Source of the DNA: Porphyromonadaceae bacterium FC4
GTDB lineage: Bacteria; Bacteroidota; Bacteroidia; Bacteroidales; Porphyromonadaceae
Assembly (NCBI GenBank): GCA_900120395.1
Contig: LT635553.1
Location: 1,594,254-1,658,253 of the forward strand
Direction of reading: 5' to 3'
Length of the DNA stretch: 64,000 nucleotides
In this document: one piece after another, positions 43,788 to 53,354 of the stretch
How positions within the stretch are numbered: the stretch's first letter is position 1
Layout of the letters: every line of letters starts with the position of its first letter
Translations under genes and position numbers: made by a program
Notes under the pieces: model-generated
Seen by the model: only the letters and a program-made list of their open reading frames with translations
Database searches by the model: none
Told to the model about the DNA's origin: nothing

Positions 43788-44300
43788 ATGAACAGACTAA
43801 AGTATATCCTGCTCCTACTGAGTGTGGTGGTCGGCATCTCTGCCTGCAGTAACCAGCAGAAGATCCTGACACAGCAGGAAAAAGACAGCAACGCCTTCAT
43901 CAAGAAAATAGCGGAGGGGGGCGAGTACACGCCCTACCGCTTTCTGAACGAGGACTACCTGATCTACTACAAGGAGATCAAGAATGCTCCTGAAGAGAAT
44001 CGGGACGTACGCCCTCTCCAAAACAGCAAAGTGCGGGTGATCATCGCCATGGAAAATGCTCAGACAAGACAGGTGCTGCTCTCCGGTTCTGAGCAAGTCA
44101 TCACGATCTTTGGTGTCGACCAAAACGCCCGAAGCATGACTCGGGGACTGCAGATAGCACTGCAATGCATGGAAGTAGGCGACGAGTGGGAAGTGATTGT
44201 ACCGTGGCAGCTCGGCTATGGCTCCTATACCTATCTGAGAGATATCCCCGCCTATACCAACCTCAAGTACCACCTCACCCTCCTCGAGATCATTCAGTAG
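43788..44300 (+). CDS. FKBP-type peptidyl-prolyl isomerase-like lipoprotein
   Basis: The 170-residue protein has a lipoprotein signal (LLSVVVGISAC, Cys20) and a C-terminal FKBP-like fold: GLQIALQCMEVGDEWEVIVP, LGYGS, and LKYHLTLLEI. Several active-site residues of true FKBPs are not evident, so isomerase activity is uncertain. The family (DUF4827/GldI-like) may help fold envelope proteins. It lies 30 bp after glyS and 36 bp before surE. Confidence 0.75.
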   Translation: MNRLKYILLLLSVVVGISACSNQQKILTQQEKDSNAFIKKIAEGGEYTPYRFLNEDYLIYYKEIKNAPEENRDVRPLQNSKVRVIIAMENAQTRQVLLSGSEQVITIFGVDQNARSMTRGLQIALQCMEVGDEWEVIVPWQLGYGSYTYLRDIPAYTNLKYHLTLLEIIQ

Positions 44301-44336
44301 AGAGCTACGCACACGGTGGCTCCTTCACTCAATACT

Positions 44337-45104
44337 ATGGCACAAAGACCCCTCATACTTGTCAGCAACGATGATGGAGTATTTGCTAAAGGACTCCGAG
44401 AGCTGGCGACTGCCCTCATGGACCTGGGCGATATCGTGATCGTCTCACCGGACAGTCCGCGCAGTGGGCAGTCCAGCGCGATCACTACGTCCGTACCGAT
44501 CCACTTTTCCCTGGTATCAACAGAGCCGGGCCTGTCCGTATACAGCTGTAGTGGCACACCGGCAGACTGTGTCAAGCTTGCGCTCAACGAGATTCTCCCC
44601 ACCACACCGGACCTCGTCGTGGCAGGGATCAACCATGGAGGCAACCAGAGCATTGCCGTGAACTACTCCGGCACGCTGGGTGCAGCTATAGAGGGCACTA
44701 TTTTTGGGATCCCCTCCTTTGCCATCTCGCTTATTCATGGCGATCAGGAGAGTGACTTCCTCGACTCTTGTCGCTTTGCCCGCAGCGTGGCCCGACGAAT
44801 CCTCAAAGACGGGATCCCGCGTGGCGTCTACCTCAACATCAACGTCCCCGATGTCCCGGTGGTACGTGGTCTAAAGGTATGCAGCCAGGCTGACGGACGC
44901 TACCACAGCGAGTACGTTCGCCAAGAAACCCCTCAGGGGCGTGACGTCTACTGGCTCAGTGGTGAGCTGGTCCTCAACGAGCCGGTCAATCAAAGCTGGG
45001 ATCAGAGACTCCTGGACCGTGGTTATGCCACGCTTGTCCCCTGCAACATCGACGTCACCGACTACGAGTACATCCAGGAGATCAAGCACTGGGAGGAGCT
45101 TTAG
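44337..45104 (+). CDS. surE: 5'-nucleotidase SurE
   Basis: A 255-residue survival protein. It starts MAQRPLILVSNDDGVFAKG with the metal-binding SNDDG, then SPDSPRSGQSSAIT, YSCSGTPADCV and GINHGGNQ. SurE dephosphorylates nucleoside monophosphates in the cytoplasm. ATG at 44337 gives the family N-terminus. The GTG at 44316 would add seven unrelated residues. It precedes lpxB by 14 bp. Confidence 0.95.
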   Translation: MAQRPLILVSNDDGVFAKGLRELATALMDLGDIVIVSPDSPRSGQSSAITTSVPIHFSLVSTEPGLSVYSCSGTPADCVKLALNEILPTTPDLVVAGINHGGNQSIAVNYSGTLGAAIEGTIFGIPSFAISLIHGDQESDFLDSCRFARSVARRILKDGIPRGVYLNINVPDVPVVRGLKVCSQADGRYHSEYVRQETPQGRDVYWLSGELVLNEPVNQSWDQRLLDRGYATLVPCNIDVTDYEYIQEIKHWEEL

Positions 45105-45118
45105 CAGCCGAAGGGAGG

Positions 45119-46258
45119 ATGAGGTACTTTTTGGTCGTCGGGGAGACGAGCGGAGATCTGCATGCCGCACGGCTCATGGACCAGCTCCGGAAGCTGGATG
45201 ACCGGGCGGAGTTTGCCTACATGGGCGGCAAGCAGATGTCTGAGCGGGGAGGCACCTGCATCGCACGAGCGGAGGAGGTCGCCTTCATGGGCATTGTGGA
45301 CGTAGCGACCCACCTACCTCTGATCCGAAAAACAGCGAAAAAGGTCCAGCAAGCCCTACTCGACTTCCGACCGGACGCCATCATCTGCGTGGACTATGCC
45401 GGCTTTTGCTTTCGCTACATCTTACCTTTTGCCAAAACCCACCTTCCCGCAAGCAAAGTCGTCTACTACATTCCCCCAAAGGTTTGGGCTTGGAAAAAGC
45501 ACCGCATACGCAAGCTCCTCACCTTGACGGACTTAGTCCTTTGCATCCTGCCCTTTGAGGTGGCATTTTTCGAAAAACACAAGCTCACCCATGCCCACTA
45601 CGTAGGCAATCCCACCTATGAGACCATAGCCGGCTACAGCCATACCGCTGCTGTCCCGGAGGGAGAGTACGTCGCCCTACTGTGCGGCAGCAGGAGGTCT
45701 GAAGTGCAGATGAACCTCCCCCTCATGCTCCAGGTGACTGCCGACTTAGGGGTTAGAGCTGTAATTGCTGCAGCACCCGACATCGAGCCCGGGCTGATCA
45801 AGGAGATCGTAGGCGACCACACCCACGTTCAGATTGTGCAGGGTGACACCTACGGAGTAGTCTCCGGTGCGCATGCCGCACTGGTCACCTCAGGAACCGC
45901 CACACTCGAGACCGCACTACTCGGCACCCCGCAGGTTGTCTGCTATGCCGTCCGAGGGGGACACCTTGCCAACTTTGTCTACACCCACTTCTTCACCGCT
46001 CCATACATTTCCCTGGTCAACCTCATTGCCGGACATGAGGTGGTACCCGAGCTCTTTGGCGGGCTCTTTAGAAAAGAGACGGTGCGCCAGCACCTGAACC
46101 AACTCATGCAAGACCCCGCCGCTCGCACCACCATGCTTCGTGGGTACGACGAGGTGCGCCAAAAACTTCGGACCGACACCTCCGCCTCCGAAAATGCCGC
46201 CACTCGGATCCTCCGACTGCTCGCTGCCGGACCTATGGGAACGACCGCCGAGGACTAG
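45119..46258 (+). CDS. lpxB: Lipid-A-disaccharide synthase
   Basis: The 379-residue LpxB joins UDP-diacyl-glucosamine and lipid X in lipid A synthesis at the inner membrane. Motifs: VVGETSGDLHAARLM at the start, FMGIVDVATHLP, CVDYAGFCFRY, YYIPPKVWAWK, CILPFEVAFF and VTSGTATLETALLGTPQVVCY. GGGAGG stands immediately before the ATG. It is the last of glyS, FKBP-like, surE, lpxB, followed by repeat copy 7. Confidence 0.96.
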   Translation: MRYFLVVGETSGDLHAARLMDQLRKLDDRAEFAYMGGKQMSERGGTCIARAEEVAFMGIVDVATHLPLIRKTAKKVQQALLDFRPDAIICVDYAGFCFRYILPFAKTHLPASKVVYYIPPKVWAWKKHRIRKLLTLTDLVLCILPFEVAFFEKHKLTHAHYVGNPTYETIAGYSHTAAVPEGEYVALLCGSRRSEVQMNLPLMLQVTADLGVRAVIAAAPDIEPGLIKEIVGDHTHVQIVQGDTYGVVSGAHAALVTSGTATLETALLGTPQVVCYAVRGGHLANFVYTHFFTAPYISLVNLIAGHEVVPELFGGLFRKETVRQHLNQLMQDPAARTTMLRGYDEVRQKLRTDTSASENAATRILRLLAAGPMGTTAED

Positions 46259-46303
46259 AGCAAGAAGCCCAAACTTAAAAACCGACTGCCTGACGGCGAA
46301 AAG

Positions 46304-46383
46304 TTTCCTACTGGAAACCGTTTGCTACTATCCGTGAAATCGTTTTCTTTCCTACTGGAAACTTTTCTCTTCTATCCGTCAAA
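46304..46383 (+). repeat. 44-bp-unit composite repeat, copy 7
   Basis: The palindromes begin at 46304 and 46348, followed by CTATCCGTGAAAT (one base changed) and CTATCCGTCAAAT. A block ending GGACAAAAATTCC follows to about 46412. It lies in the 258-bp gap between lpxB and the YeiH-family gene. Confidence 0.9.
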
Positions 46384-46472
46384 TTTTTTGCCCGAATCCG
46401 AAGGACAAAAATTCCTAGTGCGTCAACTCTGTGACTAAGGGCAATCGGTCGGGATAAAGCGTGGTTTTTCGT

Positions 46473-46480
46473 TAACTTTG
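46473..46480 (+). promoter_or_regulatory. Likely -7 element TAACTTTG
   Basis: TAACTTTG 36 bp before the YeiH-family ATG. No -33 match. Confidence 0.5.
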
Positions 46481-46516
46481 CCCTTTTAGGATTCATCCGA
46501 AACAGAAACCGACACT

Positions 46517-47566
46517 ATGTCACGACTCAATACGGGCACTTTGCGAGGATTGCTGCTGGTTGCACTCTTAGGCTCGGCAGCCTATTCCCTGGCACAGCTC
46601 CCACTCTTTAGCACCACACTCAGGCTCTCGCCGCTCATCCTGGGCATCCTAATCGGTATGGTCGTCGCAAACACCGTACACCACCGTATCCCCAAAGACT
46701 GGCACTCCGGACTGGCTCTGGCGAGCAAGCAGATCCTGCGCCTCGCCATCGTGCTGTATGGATTTAGGCTGACCCTCTCCGATGTTGCTTACGCCGGATG
46801 GGAAGCTCTGCTCATCGATATGCTGATGGTCAGCAGTGTGCTCCTGCTGGGGTGGCTGGTCGGCAGGTGGCTGGGGCTGGGGAACCGGCTTTCACTCCTC
46901 TGCGCCACGGGTAGTGCCGTATGCGGAGCAGCAGCCGTGCTCGGAGCCGAGCCTGTGCTCCGAGCCCGTACAGATCAGACCGTGATAGCGGTGAGTACGG
47001 TGGTGATCTTTGGGACCCTCCTGATGTTTGTATACCCCGTGCTCTACCACAGTGGGCTGCTCGGTCTGTCGGATCATCAGATGGCCATATACACCGGTGC
47101 TACACTGCACGAGGTAGCCCATGTGGCGGGAGCCGGCGCCGCCATGGGTGGAGAGATTGCCGGACTGGCTACCATCACCAAAATGATCCGGGTGATCCTG
47201 CTTGCGCCGGTACTGCTGGTCCTTAGTTTTTGCTTCAAGTCTGCTGATTCAGACCACGGTGTGGGTGCTGCGAAGATTCCCTTTCCCTGGTTTGCCGTGT
47301 ACTTTGTACTCGCCATACTCGCTAATAGTGGTCTGGACTACCTATCCCAGGCACAGGGATGGCAGGAGCTGTATACCTCCGGAATGTCGGGCATGAAAGT
47401 AGTGGACGACTTTCTACTCACGATGGCAATGACCGCGATAGGTATGGATGCACAGGTTGCACGATTCAAGCAGGCAGGATGGCGGCCGTTCCTCCTCGCT
47501 TTGGTCCTTTGTCTCTGGCTCGTGGGTGGCGGATATCTGGCGGTACGGCTCATCGTGCCGGCGTGA
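46517..47566 (+). CDS. YeiH/UPF0324-family membrane protein
   Basis: A 349-residue inner-membrane protein with about nine to ten hydrophobic helices. Family features include [58 protein letters not shown] and [23 protein letters not shown]0324/YeiH proteins are putative anion (possibly sulfate or sulfonate) exporters. The substrate is not known. It has its own promoter-like element after the repeat. Confidence 0.9.
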   Translation: MSRLNTGTLRGLLLVALLGSAAYSLAQLPLFSTTLRLSPLILGILIGMVVANTVHHRIPKDWHSGLALASKQILRLAIVLYGFRLTLSDVAYAGWEALLIDMLMVSSVLLLGWLVGRWLGLGNRLSLLCATGSAVCGAAAVLGAEPVLRARTDQTVIAVSTVVIFGTLLMFVYPVLYHSGLLGLSDHQMAIYTGATLHEVAHVAGAGAAMGGEIAGLATITKMIRVILLAPVLLVLSFCFKSADSDHGVGAAKIPFPWFAVYFVLAILANSGLDYLSQAQGWQELYTSGMSGMKVVDDFLLTMAMTAIGMDAQVARFKQAGWRPFLLALVLCLWLVGGGYLAVRLIVPA

Positions 47567-47641
47567 CGAGTCCCTACGAACTGATTGCACACTTTGCTAT
47601 TTATACACTTCACACTGCACTCATCTTTGTTACTTTTTTCG

Positions 47642-47649
47642 TACCTTTG
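47642..47649 (+). promoter_or_regulatory. Likely -7 element of fabH
   Basis: TACCTTTG lies about 95 bp upstream of the fabH ATG, preceded by a T-rich run. Confidence 0.5.
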
Positions 47650-47744
47650 CGCTGATAGAGTTGAGGTTTTCGGAATTACACACCGGTGTAATAACAGACT
47701 TCACGCTCGCCGAAAAAAGACATTATTGCATAACAAATAACACC

Positions 47745-48752
47745 ATGGCAACAGACAAGAAAGTAACAGCAGCCATAACTGCCGTCGGCGGCTATGTCCC
47801 CGAAGATATCCTCACCAACGCTGATATCACCAAGATGGTCGACACCTCGGACGAGTGGATCACGACCCGTGTGGGGATCAAAGAGCGACGTATACTCAAG
47901 GATGACACGAAGGGATCGTCCTATCTGGGCATCAAAGCAGTGGAGGATCTGCTGGCACGCCACCCAAATATCAAGGTAGAAGATATCGACATGGTCGTTG
48001 TCTCGTCCAATACCCCTGACTACCACTTTCCAACGACGGCATCGGTCATCGCTGACGGAGTCGGCATCCCCCTGGGGGTACCGTGCTTTGATTTTCAGGG
48101 CGCCTGCCCCGGCTTTTTGTACGGTCTCCAGATCGCACGCGGCTTTGTAGAGAGTGGGCTGTACAAAAAGGTCCTGCTCATCTCCGCAGAGAAGATGAGC
48201 GCCATCGTTAATCAGAAGGATCGTGCCACTCTGCCGCTGTTTGGTGACGGAGGTGCTTGTGTCGTACTCGAGCCGACCACCGATGGCACCGGCATCCAAG
48301 ATGTCATCCTGCGCAACGACAACGCCGGCAACGCCGAGCACTTGATCATGAAGGCGGGCGGCTCTGCCTGTCCTCCCTCGCACGAGACGGTGGATAAGGA
48401 TATGCACTACGTATACCAGGAGGGTCAGCAGGTGTTCAAGGCTGCCGTCACACAGATGGGCGACGTCTCCGCAGAGATCATGGAGCGCAACGGCTTGTCT
48501 CATGAGGATGTCGCCTGGGTGGTCCCTCACCAGGCAAATATGCGCATCATCACTGCAACAGCACGACGCATCAACCTCGACATGGATCAGGTCATGGTCA
48601 ACATCGACAAGTATGGTAATACCAGCTCGGCATCCATCCCCCTCTGTCTCTGGGACTATGAGGAGCGTCTCCACAAGGGCGACAACCTAGTCCTTACCGC
48701 CTTTGGTGCGGGATTTACCTACGGCAGTGTTTACCTCAAGTGGTCGTACTAA
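47745..48752 (+). CDS. fabH: 3-oxoacyl-[ACP] synthase III
   Basis: The 335-residue FabH begins fatty acid synthesis by joining acetyl-CoA (or a branched acyl-CoA) with malonyl-ACP. Motifs: [46 protein letters not shown] with catalytic Cys, [10 protein letters not shown] with His, and [16 protein letters not shown] with Asn. ATG at 47745 fits the family. The longer frame upstream is unrelated sequence. It is followed 4 bp later by era. Confidence 0.96.
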   Translation: MATDKKVTAAITAVGGYVPEDILTNADITKMVDTSDEWITTRVGIKERRILKDDTKGSSYLGIKAVEDLLARHPNIKVEDIDMVVVSSNTPDYHFPTTASVIADGVGIPLGVPCFDFQGACPGFLYGLQIARGFVESGLYKKVLLISAEKMSAIVNQKDRATLPLFGDGGACVVLEPTTDGTGIQDVILRNDNAGNAEHLIMKAGGSACPPSHETVDKDMHYVYQEGQQVFKAAVTQMGDVSAEIMERNGLSHEDVAWVVPHQANMRIITATARRINLDMDQVMVNIDKYGNTSSASIPLCLWDYEERLHKGDNLVLTAFGAGFTYGSVYLKWSY

Positions 48753-48756
48753 GGTC

Positions 48757-49650
48757 ATGACAGGATTCAAGAGTGGCTTTGTCAATATCGTAGGCAACCC
48801 CAACGTAGGGAAGTCTACCCTCATGAATAAGCTCGTAGGGGACAAGGTGAGCATCATCACCAATAAGTCTCAGACGACGCGACACCGCATCATCGGGATC
48901 GTCAATGAGGAAAACCTGCAGATCGTCTATAGCGACACTCCGGGCGTCCTGCACCCATCGTACAAGATGCAGGAGCAAATGCTCATCTTCTCCAAGAGTG
49001 CCCTGAGCGACGCCGACGTCCTACTGTACGTGACGGACACGCAGGAGGATCCGGAGAAGAACATTGAATTCCTCGACGCAGTCCGTCACTCGGAAGCGCC
49101 GGTACTGGTGCTGATCAACAAGGTAGACCTGACCAAAAGCCCGGAGGAGGTGGAGCGTCTGGTGAGCTTTTGGCAAGATGCGCTACCCAATGCCACAGAA
49201 GTTCTCCCCATCGCAGCATCGCACGGCGCGGGGGTCCCCTACATCGAGCAGAGGGTGATCGAGCTGCTTCCGGAAAACCCACCTTACTTCGAGACGGATG
49301 CGTTCACGGATCGTCCGGCACGGTTCTTCGTGTCGGAGATCATCCGCGAGAAGATATTCCTCTACTACCAGCAGGAGGTACCCTACTCTACCGAGGTGGT
49401 GGTGGAGAGCTTCAAGGACGAGCCCGACTTCCTCCGTATTGAAGCGGTGATCTACACCGAGCGTGAGTCCCAAAAAGGGATACTGATCGGTCCCAAGGGC
49501 GCTGCACTGAAAAAGGTAGGCACGGCAGCACGTCGTGACCTGGAGCGCTTCTTTGAGAAAAAAGTCTTTCTCAAGCTCTACGTAAAGGTGGAGAAGGACT
49601 GGCGCAACCGAGATAAGATTCTAAAAAACTTTGGATACAAGTCGGAATAA
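48757..49650 (+). CDS. era: GTPase Era
   Basis: A 297-residue GTPase needed for 16S rRNA maturation and 30S assembly. G domain: [40 protein letters not shown], then a C-terminal KH domain (ILIGPKGAALKKVGTAARRD, GxxG-like). The start is the ATG at 48757, four bases after the fabH stop. It is coupled in order to der. Confidence 0.96.
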   Translation: MTGFKSGFVNIVGNPNVGKSTLMNKLVGDKVSIITNKSQTTRHRIIGIVNEENLQIVYSDTPGVLHPSYKMQEQMLIFSKSALSDADVLLYVTDTQEDPEKNIEFLDAVRHSEAPVLVLINKVDLTKSPEEVERLVSFWQDALPNATEVLPIAASHGAGVPYIEQRVIELLPENPPYFETDAFTDRPARFFVSEIIREKIFLYYQQEVPYSTEVVVESFKDEPDFLRIEAVIYTERESQKGILIGPKGAALKKVGTAARRDLERFFEKKVFLKLYVKVEKDWRNRDKILKNFGYKSE

Positions 49651-49668
49651 CACCGGCAACTAATACCT

Positions 49669-50991
49669 ATGGCAAAAAACAGACTGGTGGCCATCGTGGG
49701 CCAACCCAATGTAGGAAAATCGACCCTCTTCAACCGTCTCACCAAGTCCCGTACCGCTATCGTCACGGATGAGCCGGGGACCACGCGCGACCGTCAGTAC
49801 GGCAAGTGCGAGTGGAACGGCGTCCACTTTTCTGTCGTAGACACCGGCGGGTGGATCGAGCGCTCGGAGGATGCCTTTGAGCCGGAGATCAACAAGCAAG
49901 TAGCAGTCGCCATCCAAGAGGCGGATCTCATCCTCTTCATCGTAGATATCCAAAACGGGCTGACCCCTCTGGACGAAGCGGTGGCGCAGCTGCTTCGTCG
50001 CTCCGAGAAGCCGGTACTGCTGGTTGCCAATAAGTCGGACAACTTCAGCATGGGGCTCAATGCGTCTGAGTTTTACAGCCTTGGGCTGGGTAATCCCTTT
50101 CCCATCTCCTCCATCAACGGCAGCGGCACCGGAGATCTCTTGGATCAGGTGGTAAAGAAGCTGCCGGGTGATCTGCCGGAGGACGACATCGACCCGGACA
50201 TTCCGAGGATTGCCATTGTCGGTCGCCCAAACGCCGGCAAGTCTTCGCTCATCAATGCCTTCCTCGGCGAAGAGCGGCACATCGTCACAGATGTCGCCGG
50301 CACTACGCGAGACTCCATCTACACGCAGTACAACAAGTTTGGCCACGAGCTCTCACTCGTCGACACTGCGGGCATACGCAGGCGGGGCAAGGTGGACGAA
50401 AACCTCGAGTACTACTCCGTGCTCCGCAGCATCCGAGCCATAGAGAATAGTGACGTCTGCATCCTTATGCTCGACGCCACAAAGGGGATAGAGGGGCAGG
50501 ATCTAAACATCTTCTCCATCATCCAGAAGAACAAAAAAGGCTTGATCGTCTGTGTCAATAAGTGGGACCTCGTAGAGGAAAAGACCAATGCGACCATGGA
50601 CCACTACATCTACGCCATACGCGAGCGCTTGGCACCATTCACCGACTTCCCGATCCTCTTCATCTCCGCCACCGAAAAGCAGCGGATCATGAAAGTACTC
50701 GACCAGGCTCAGGAGATCTACGACAAGCGCAAGAAGCGCATCCCCACCGCACAGCTCAATGGTGTCCTCCTACCCATCATCTCCAGGACACCGCCCCCTG
50801 CATGGAAGGGCAAGTACATCAAGATCAAGTACATCACCATGCAGCCGACAGCCATGATCCCGACCTTCATCTTCTTTTGCAACCTTCCCCAGTGGATCAA
50901 GGAGCCGTACCGAAGGTTTTTGGAAAACCAGATCCGGGAGAAGTGGGACTTTAGCGGGACACCTATCAACCTAGTTTTCCGAGAGAAGTAA
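49669..50991 (+). CDS. der: GTPase Der (EngA)
   Basis: A 440-residue protein with two tandem G domains: first [20 protein letters not shown] with DTGGW, second [20 protein letters not shown] with [10 protein letters not shown], and a C-terminal KH-like domain ([20 protein letters not shown]). It acts in 50S ribosome assembly. It follows era by 18 bp and precedes the TetR-family gene by 6 bp. Confidence 0.97.
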   Translation: MAKNRLVAIVGQPNVGKSTLFNRLTKSRTAIVTDEPGTTRDRQYGKCEWNGVHFSVVDTGGWIERSEDAFEPEINKQVAVAIQEADLILFIVDIQNGLTPLDEAVAQLLRRSEKPVLLVANKSDNFSMGLNASEFYSLGLGNPFPISSINGSGTGDLLDQVVKKLPGDLPEDDIDPDIPRIAIVGRPNAGKSSLINAFLGEERHIVTDVAGTTRDSIYTQYNKFGHELSLVDTAGIRRRGKVDENLEYYSVLRSIRAIENSDVCILMLDATKGIEGQDLNIFSIIQKNKKGLIVCVNKWDLVEEKTNATMDHYIYAIRERLAPFTDFPILFISATEKQRIMKVLDQAQEIYDKRKKRIPTAQLNGVLLPIISRTPPPAWKGKYIKIKYITMQPTAMIPTFIFFCNLPQWIKEPYRRFLENQIREKWDFSGTPINLVFREK

Positions 50992-50997
50992 TCATCT

Positions 50998-51594
50998 ATG
51001 AGACTCCGCAACCTACGAGCAGACACCAAGCAAGCATTCATCCGGGCAGCTCGCCAGCTCTTTGCTGAAAATGGCTTCCAAGGCACCACCATGAACGCCA
51101 TCGCCCAAAGTGCGGGCAAGAGCAGGCGCACCCTCTACACCTACTTCAATACGAAGCAAGACATCTACATGGAGGTGATCCAGATGGAGCTCCACAACCT
51201 ATACGAGGAGTTGGAGACCTTTGTCAGCCGCCCCCTCGCACCGATGGAGAAGCTGATGCAGTACATCGCACGAAGACAGGTCGCAGTCAATGAGGTTGTC
51301 AAGTGGAACGGCTCGCTGGAGGCTGAGTTTTTCAACGACATTGCCACTGTAGAGCGGGCGCGCTTACGCTTCGACGTAATTGAGCGAAGCCTCATCGCCA
51401 GCATCCTTCGCGAGGGCATAGAGTCGGGAGACTTCAAGCGTGTCGACGTCAAGCGCACAGCCATACTCCTGCACGCATGCCTGAAGGGTCTGGAGGTCCC
51501 CTTCATCCGGGGGCATTTCGGCAAGACCGAGGAGTCCATCCGCGAGACCTACCGCAGCGTGCGCTCCCTCATCAGCCATGGAATTTGCAAGTGA
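50998..51594 (+). CDS. TetR-family transcriptional regulator
   Basis: A 198-residue protein. The N-terminal helix-turn-helix (FAENGFQGTTMNAIAQSAGK, SRRTLYTYFNTKQDIY) is typical of TetR. The helical C-terminal ligand domain is not recognised. It follows der closely and may sense acyl-CoA or lipid state, given the fatty-acid genes nearby (fabH, fabG), but this is a guess. Repeat copy 8 follows. Confidence 0.9.
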   Translation: MRLRNLRADTKQAFIRAARQLFAENGFQGTTMNAIAQSAGKSRRTLYTYFNTKQDIYMEVIQMELHNLYEELETFVSRPLAPMEKLMQYIARRQVAVNEVVKWNGSLEAEFFNDIATVERARLRFDVIERSLIASILREGIESGDFKRVDVKRTAILLHACLKGLEVPFIRGHFGKTEESIRETYRSVRSLISHGICK

Positions 51595-51653
51595 CACTCT
51601 CTACAGCCGGCTGCCACAGCGGGATCTTTGGCACTCCGGATTCGGACAAAAAA

Positions 51654-51734
51654 TTTGACGGATAGTAGCGAAAAGTTTCCAGTAGGAAAGAAAACGATTT
51701 GACGGATAGAAGCAAACTGTTTCCGGTAGGAAAC
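51654..51734 (-). repeat. 44-bp-unit composite repeat, copy 8
   Basis: Read on the minus strand: TTTCCTACCGGAAAC, CTTCTATCCGTCAAATCG, TTTCCTACTGGAAAC and CTACTATCCGTCAAAT, then the block TTTTGTCCGAATCCGG. It occupies the 252-bp gap between the TetR gene and fabG. Confidence 0.9.
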
Positions 51735-51846
51735 TTTTTGGCAGTCAGTCAGGCGGTTTTTACAGCAGTGCGAACGGCCTCTGTGACAGGCGTCAGTGCC
51801 TGGGATCGGATCAGTCATCAAAAAAAAAACAAAACAAGATACACCA

Positions 51847-52599
51847 ATGAGTACAGATACACTGAAAGGAAAAGTAGCCATCGTCACCGGTGGCAGTAGA
51901 GGGATTGGTCGTGCCATCGTCCTAAAGCTCGCCGCCTGTGGCGCAGACGTGGCTTTTAGCGGACGCAGCCTCAACGACAACACCGCTTCTCTGGAGAAAG
52001 AGGTAGCCGCACTGGGGCAAAGGGCAAAGGGCTACGCCGCTGATGCAGGTGACTACGAGGCATCCCAGGCATTTGTCCAACAGGTGATCGAGGACTTTGG
52101 AAAAGTAGACATCCTGGTCAACAACGCCGGGATCACCCGCGACAACCTCCTCATCCGCATGAGCGAGGAAGAGTGGGATGCCGTACTCAAGAGCAACCTC
52201 AAGTCGGTCTTCAACATCACCAAGGCTGTCGTCCCCTCCATGATGAGGGCACGGAGCGGCTCCATCATCAACATCGCCTCAGTCGTGGGGCGCTACGGCA
52301 ATGCGGGTCAAGCCAACTACTCCGCCTCCAAGGCAGGGATGATCGCCTTCACCAAGTCCATTGCGCAGGAGTTTGGCTCCCGCGGGATACGTGCCAATGC
52401 CATTGCCCCCGGCTTCATCAGCACCGATATGACAGCGGACCTCTCCGAGGAGGTGCTCAAGAGCTGGACCGCTGCCATCCCACTCAAGCGTGCCGGCACG
52501 CCCGAGGATATTGCGAAGGTGGTGGCATTCTTTGCAAGCGATGACTCTGCCTACATCACGGGACAGGTGCTCAACGTCTGCGGCGGCATGAAGATGTGA
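51847..52599 (+). CDS. fabG: 3-oxoacyl-[ACP] reductase
   Basis: The 250-residue short-chain dehydrogenase reduces beta-ketoacyl-ACP with NADPH. Motifs: VTGGSRGIGRAIV (cofactor loop), NNAGITRDNLL, SIINIASVVGRYGNAGQ, and active-site YSASKAG with PGFISTDMT. Length and motifs match FabG. The ATG at 51847 gives the family start. The following pseudouridine synthase gene begins about 25 bp after the stop. Confidence 0.93.
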   Translation: MSTDTLKGKVAIVTGGSRGIGRAIVLKLAACGADVAFSGRSLNDNTASLEKEVAALGQRAKGYAADAGDYEASQAFVQQVIEDFGKVDILVNNAGITRDNLLIRMSEEEWDAVLKSNLKSVFNITKAVVPSMMRARSGSIINIASVVGRYGNAGQANYSASKAGMIAFTKSIAQEFGSRGIRANAIAPGFISTDMTADLSEEVLKSWTAAIPLKRAGTPEDIAKVVAFFASDDSAYITGQVLNVCGGMKM

Positions 52600-52622
52600 G
52601 CACACCCGATCCCCACTCTCCT

Positions 52623-53327
52623 ATGCCGACCGACCTACCCGATCTCGAAGTCCTCTATGAGGACAACCACCTGATTGCGGTCAACAAAAGACCCGGAGAC
52701 ATCGTCCAGGGCGACAAGACCGGCGACACCCCGCTCTCTGAGAAAGTCGCGGAGTACCTTCGTATCAAGTACCGGAAGCCTGGAAACGCCTTCGTAGGCG
52801 TCATCCACCGTCTGGATCGTCCCGTCTCGGGCGTGGTGGTCTTTGCCAAGACGAGCAAGGCGCTTGCCCGTATGAATGCCCTATTTGCTAAAAAGACTGA
52901 GGTGACCAAGCGCTACTGGGCAATTGTCGAGCAGGCACCGGAGCTGCCCCGGGGAGAACTGGAGCACTGGCTGCGTAAAAATGCAAAGCAAAACAAGTCT
53001 TACCCCACCGCTCCCAATGCCAAGGGAGCCAAAAAAGCTCTTCTGGAGTACCGCACCCTGGGCGTAGGCGACCACTATGCGCTGCTGGAGGTGACCATCC
53101 TGACCGGTCGGCACCATCAGATACGGGCGCAGCTCTCTGCCATGGGCTGTACCATTCGGGGCGATCTCAAGTACGGTGCCAAGCGCTCACTGCCCGATGC
53201 CTCCATCGCTCTGCACGCCCGTCAGCTCACTTTTGTACACCCTGTGTCGCACGAGCTCGTGGACATTTTAGCTCCATGTCCTCAGGGCAATGGGGATCTT
53301 TTTCGTACCTTAGTGCAAGGAAACTAA
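52623..53327 (+). CDS. RluA-family pseudouridine synthase
   Basis: A 234-residue RNA pseudouridine synthase. It has LEVLYEDNHLIAVNKRPGDI, the catalytic HRLDRPVSGVVVFAKT with Asp, GRHHQIRAQLSAMGC and LHARQLTFVHP. No S4 domain is seen at the N-terminus. It modifies rRNA or tRNA, but the position is unknown. A GTG at 52596 overlapping the fabG stop could be an alternative start. Confidence 0.92.
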   Translation: MPTDLPDLEVLYEDNHLIAVNKRPGDIVQGDKTGDTPLSEKVAEYLRIKYRKPGNAFVGVIHRLDRPVSGVVVFAKTSKALARMNALFAKKTEVTKRYWAIVEQAPELPRGELEHWLRKNAKQNKSYPTAPNAKGAKKALLEYRTLGVGDHYALLEVTILTGRHHQIRAQLSAMGCTIRGDLKYGAKRSLPDASIALHARQLTFVHPVSHELVDILAPCPQGNGDLFRTLVQGN

Positions 53328-53354
53328 CCATCTCACCAACGGACACAGCAACCA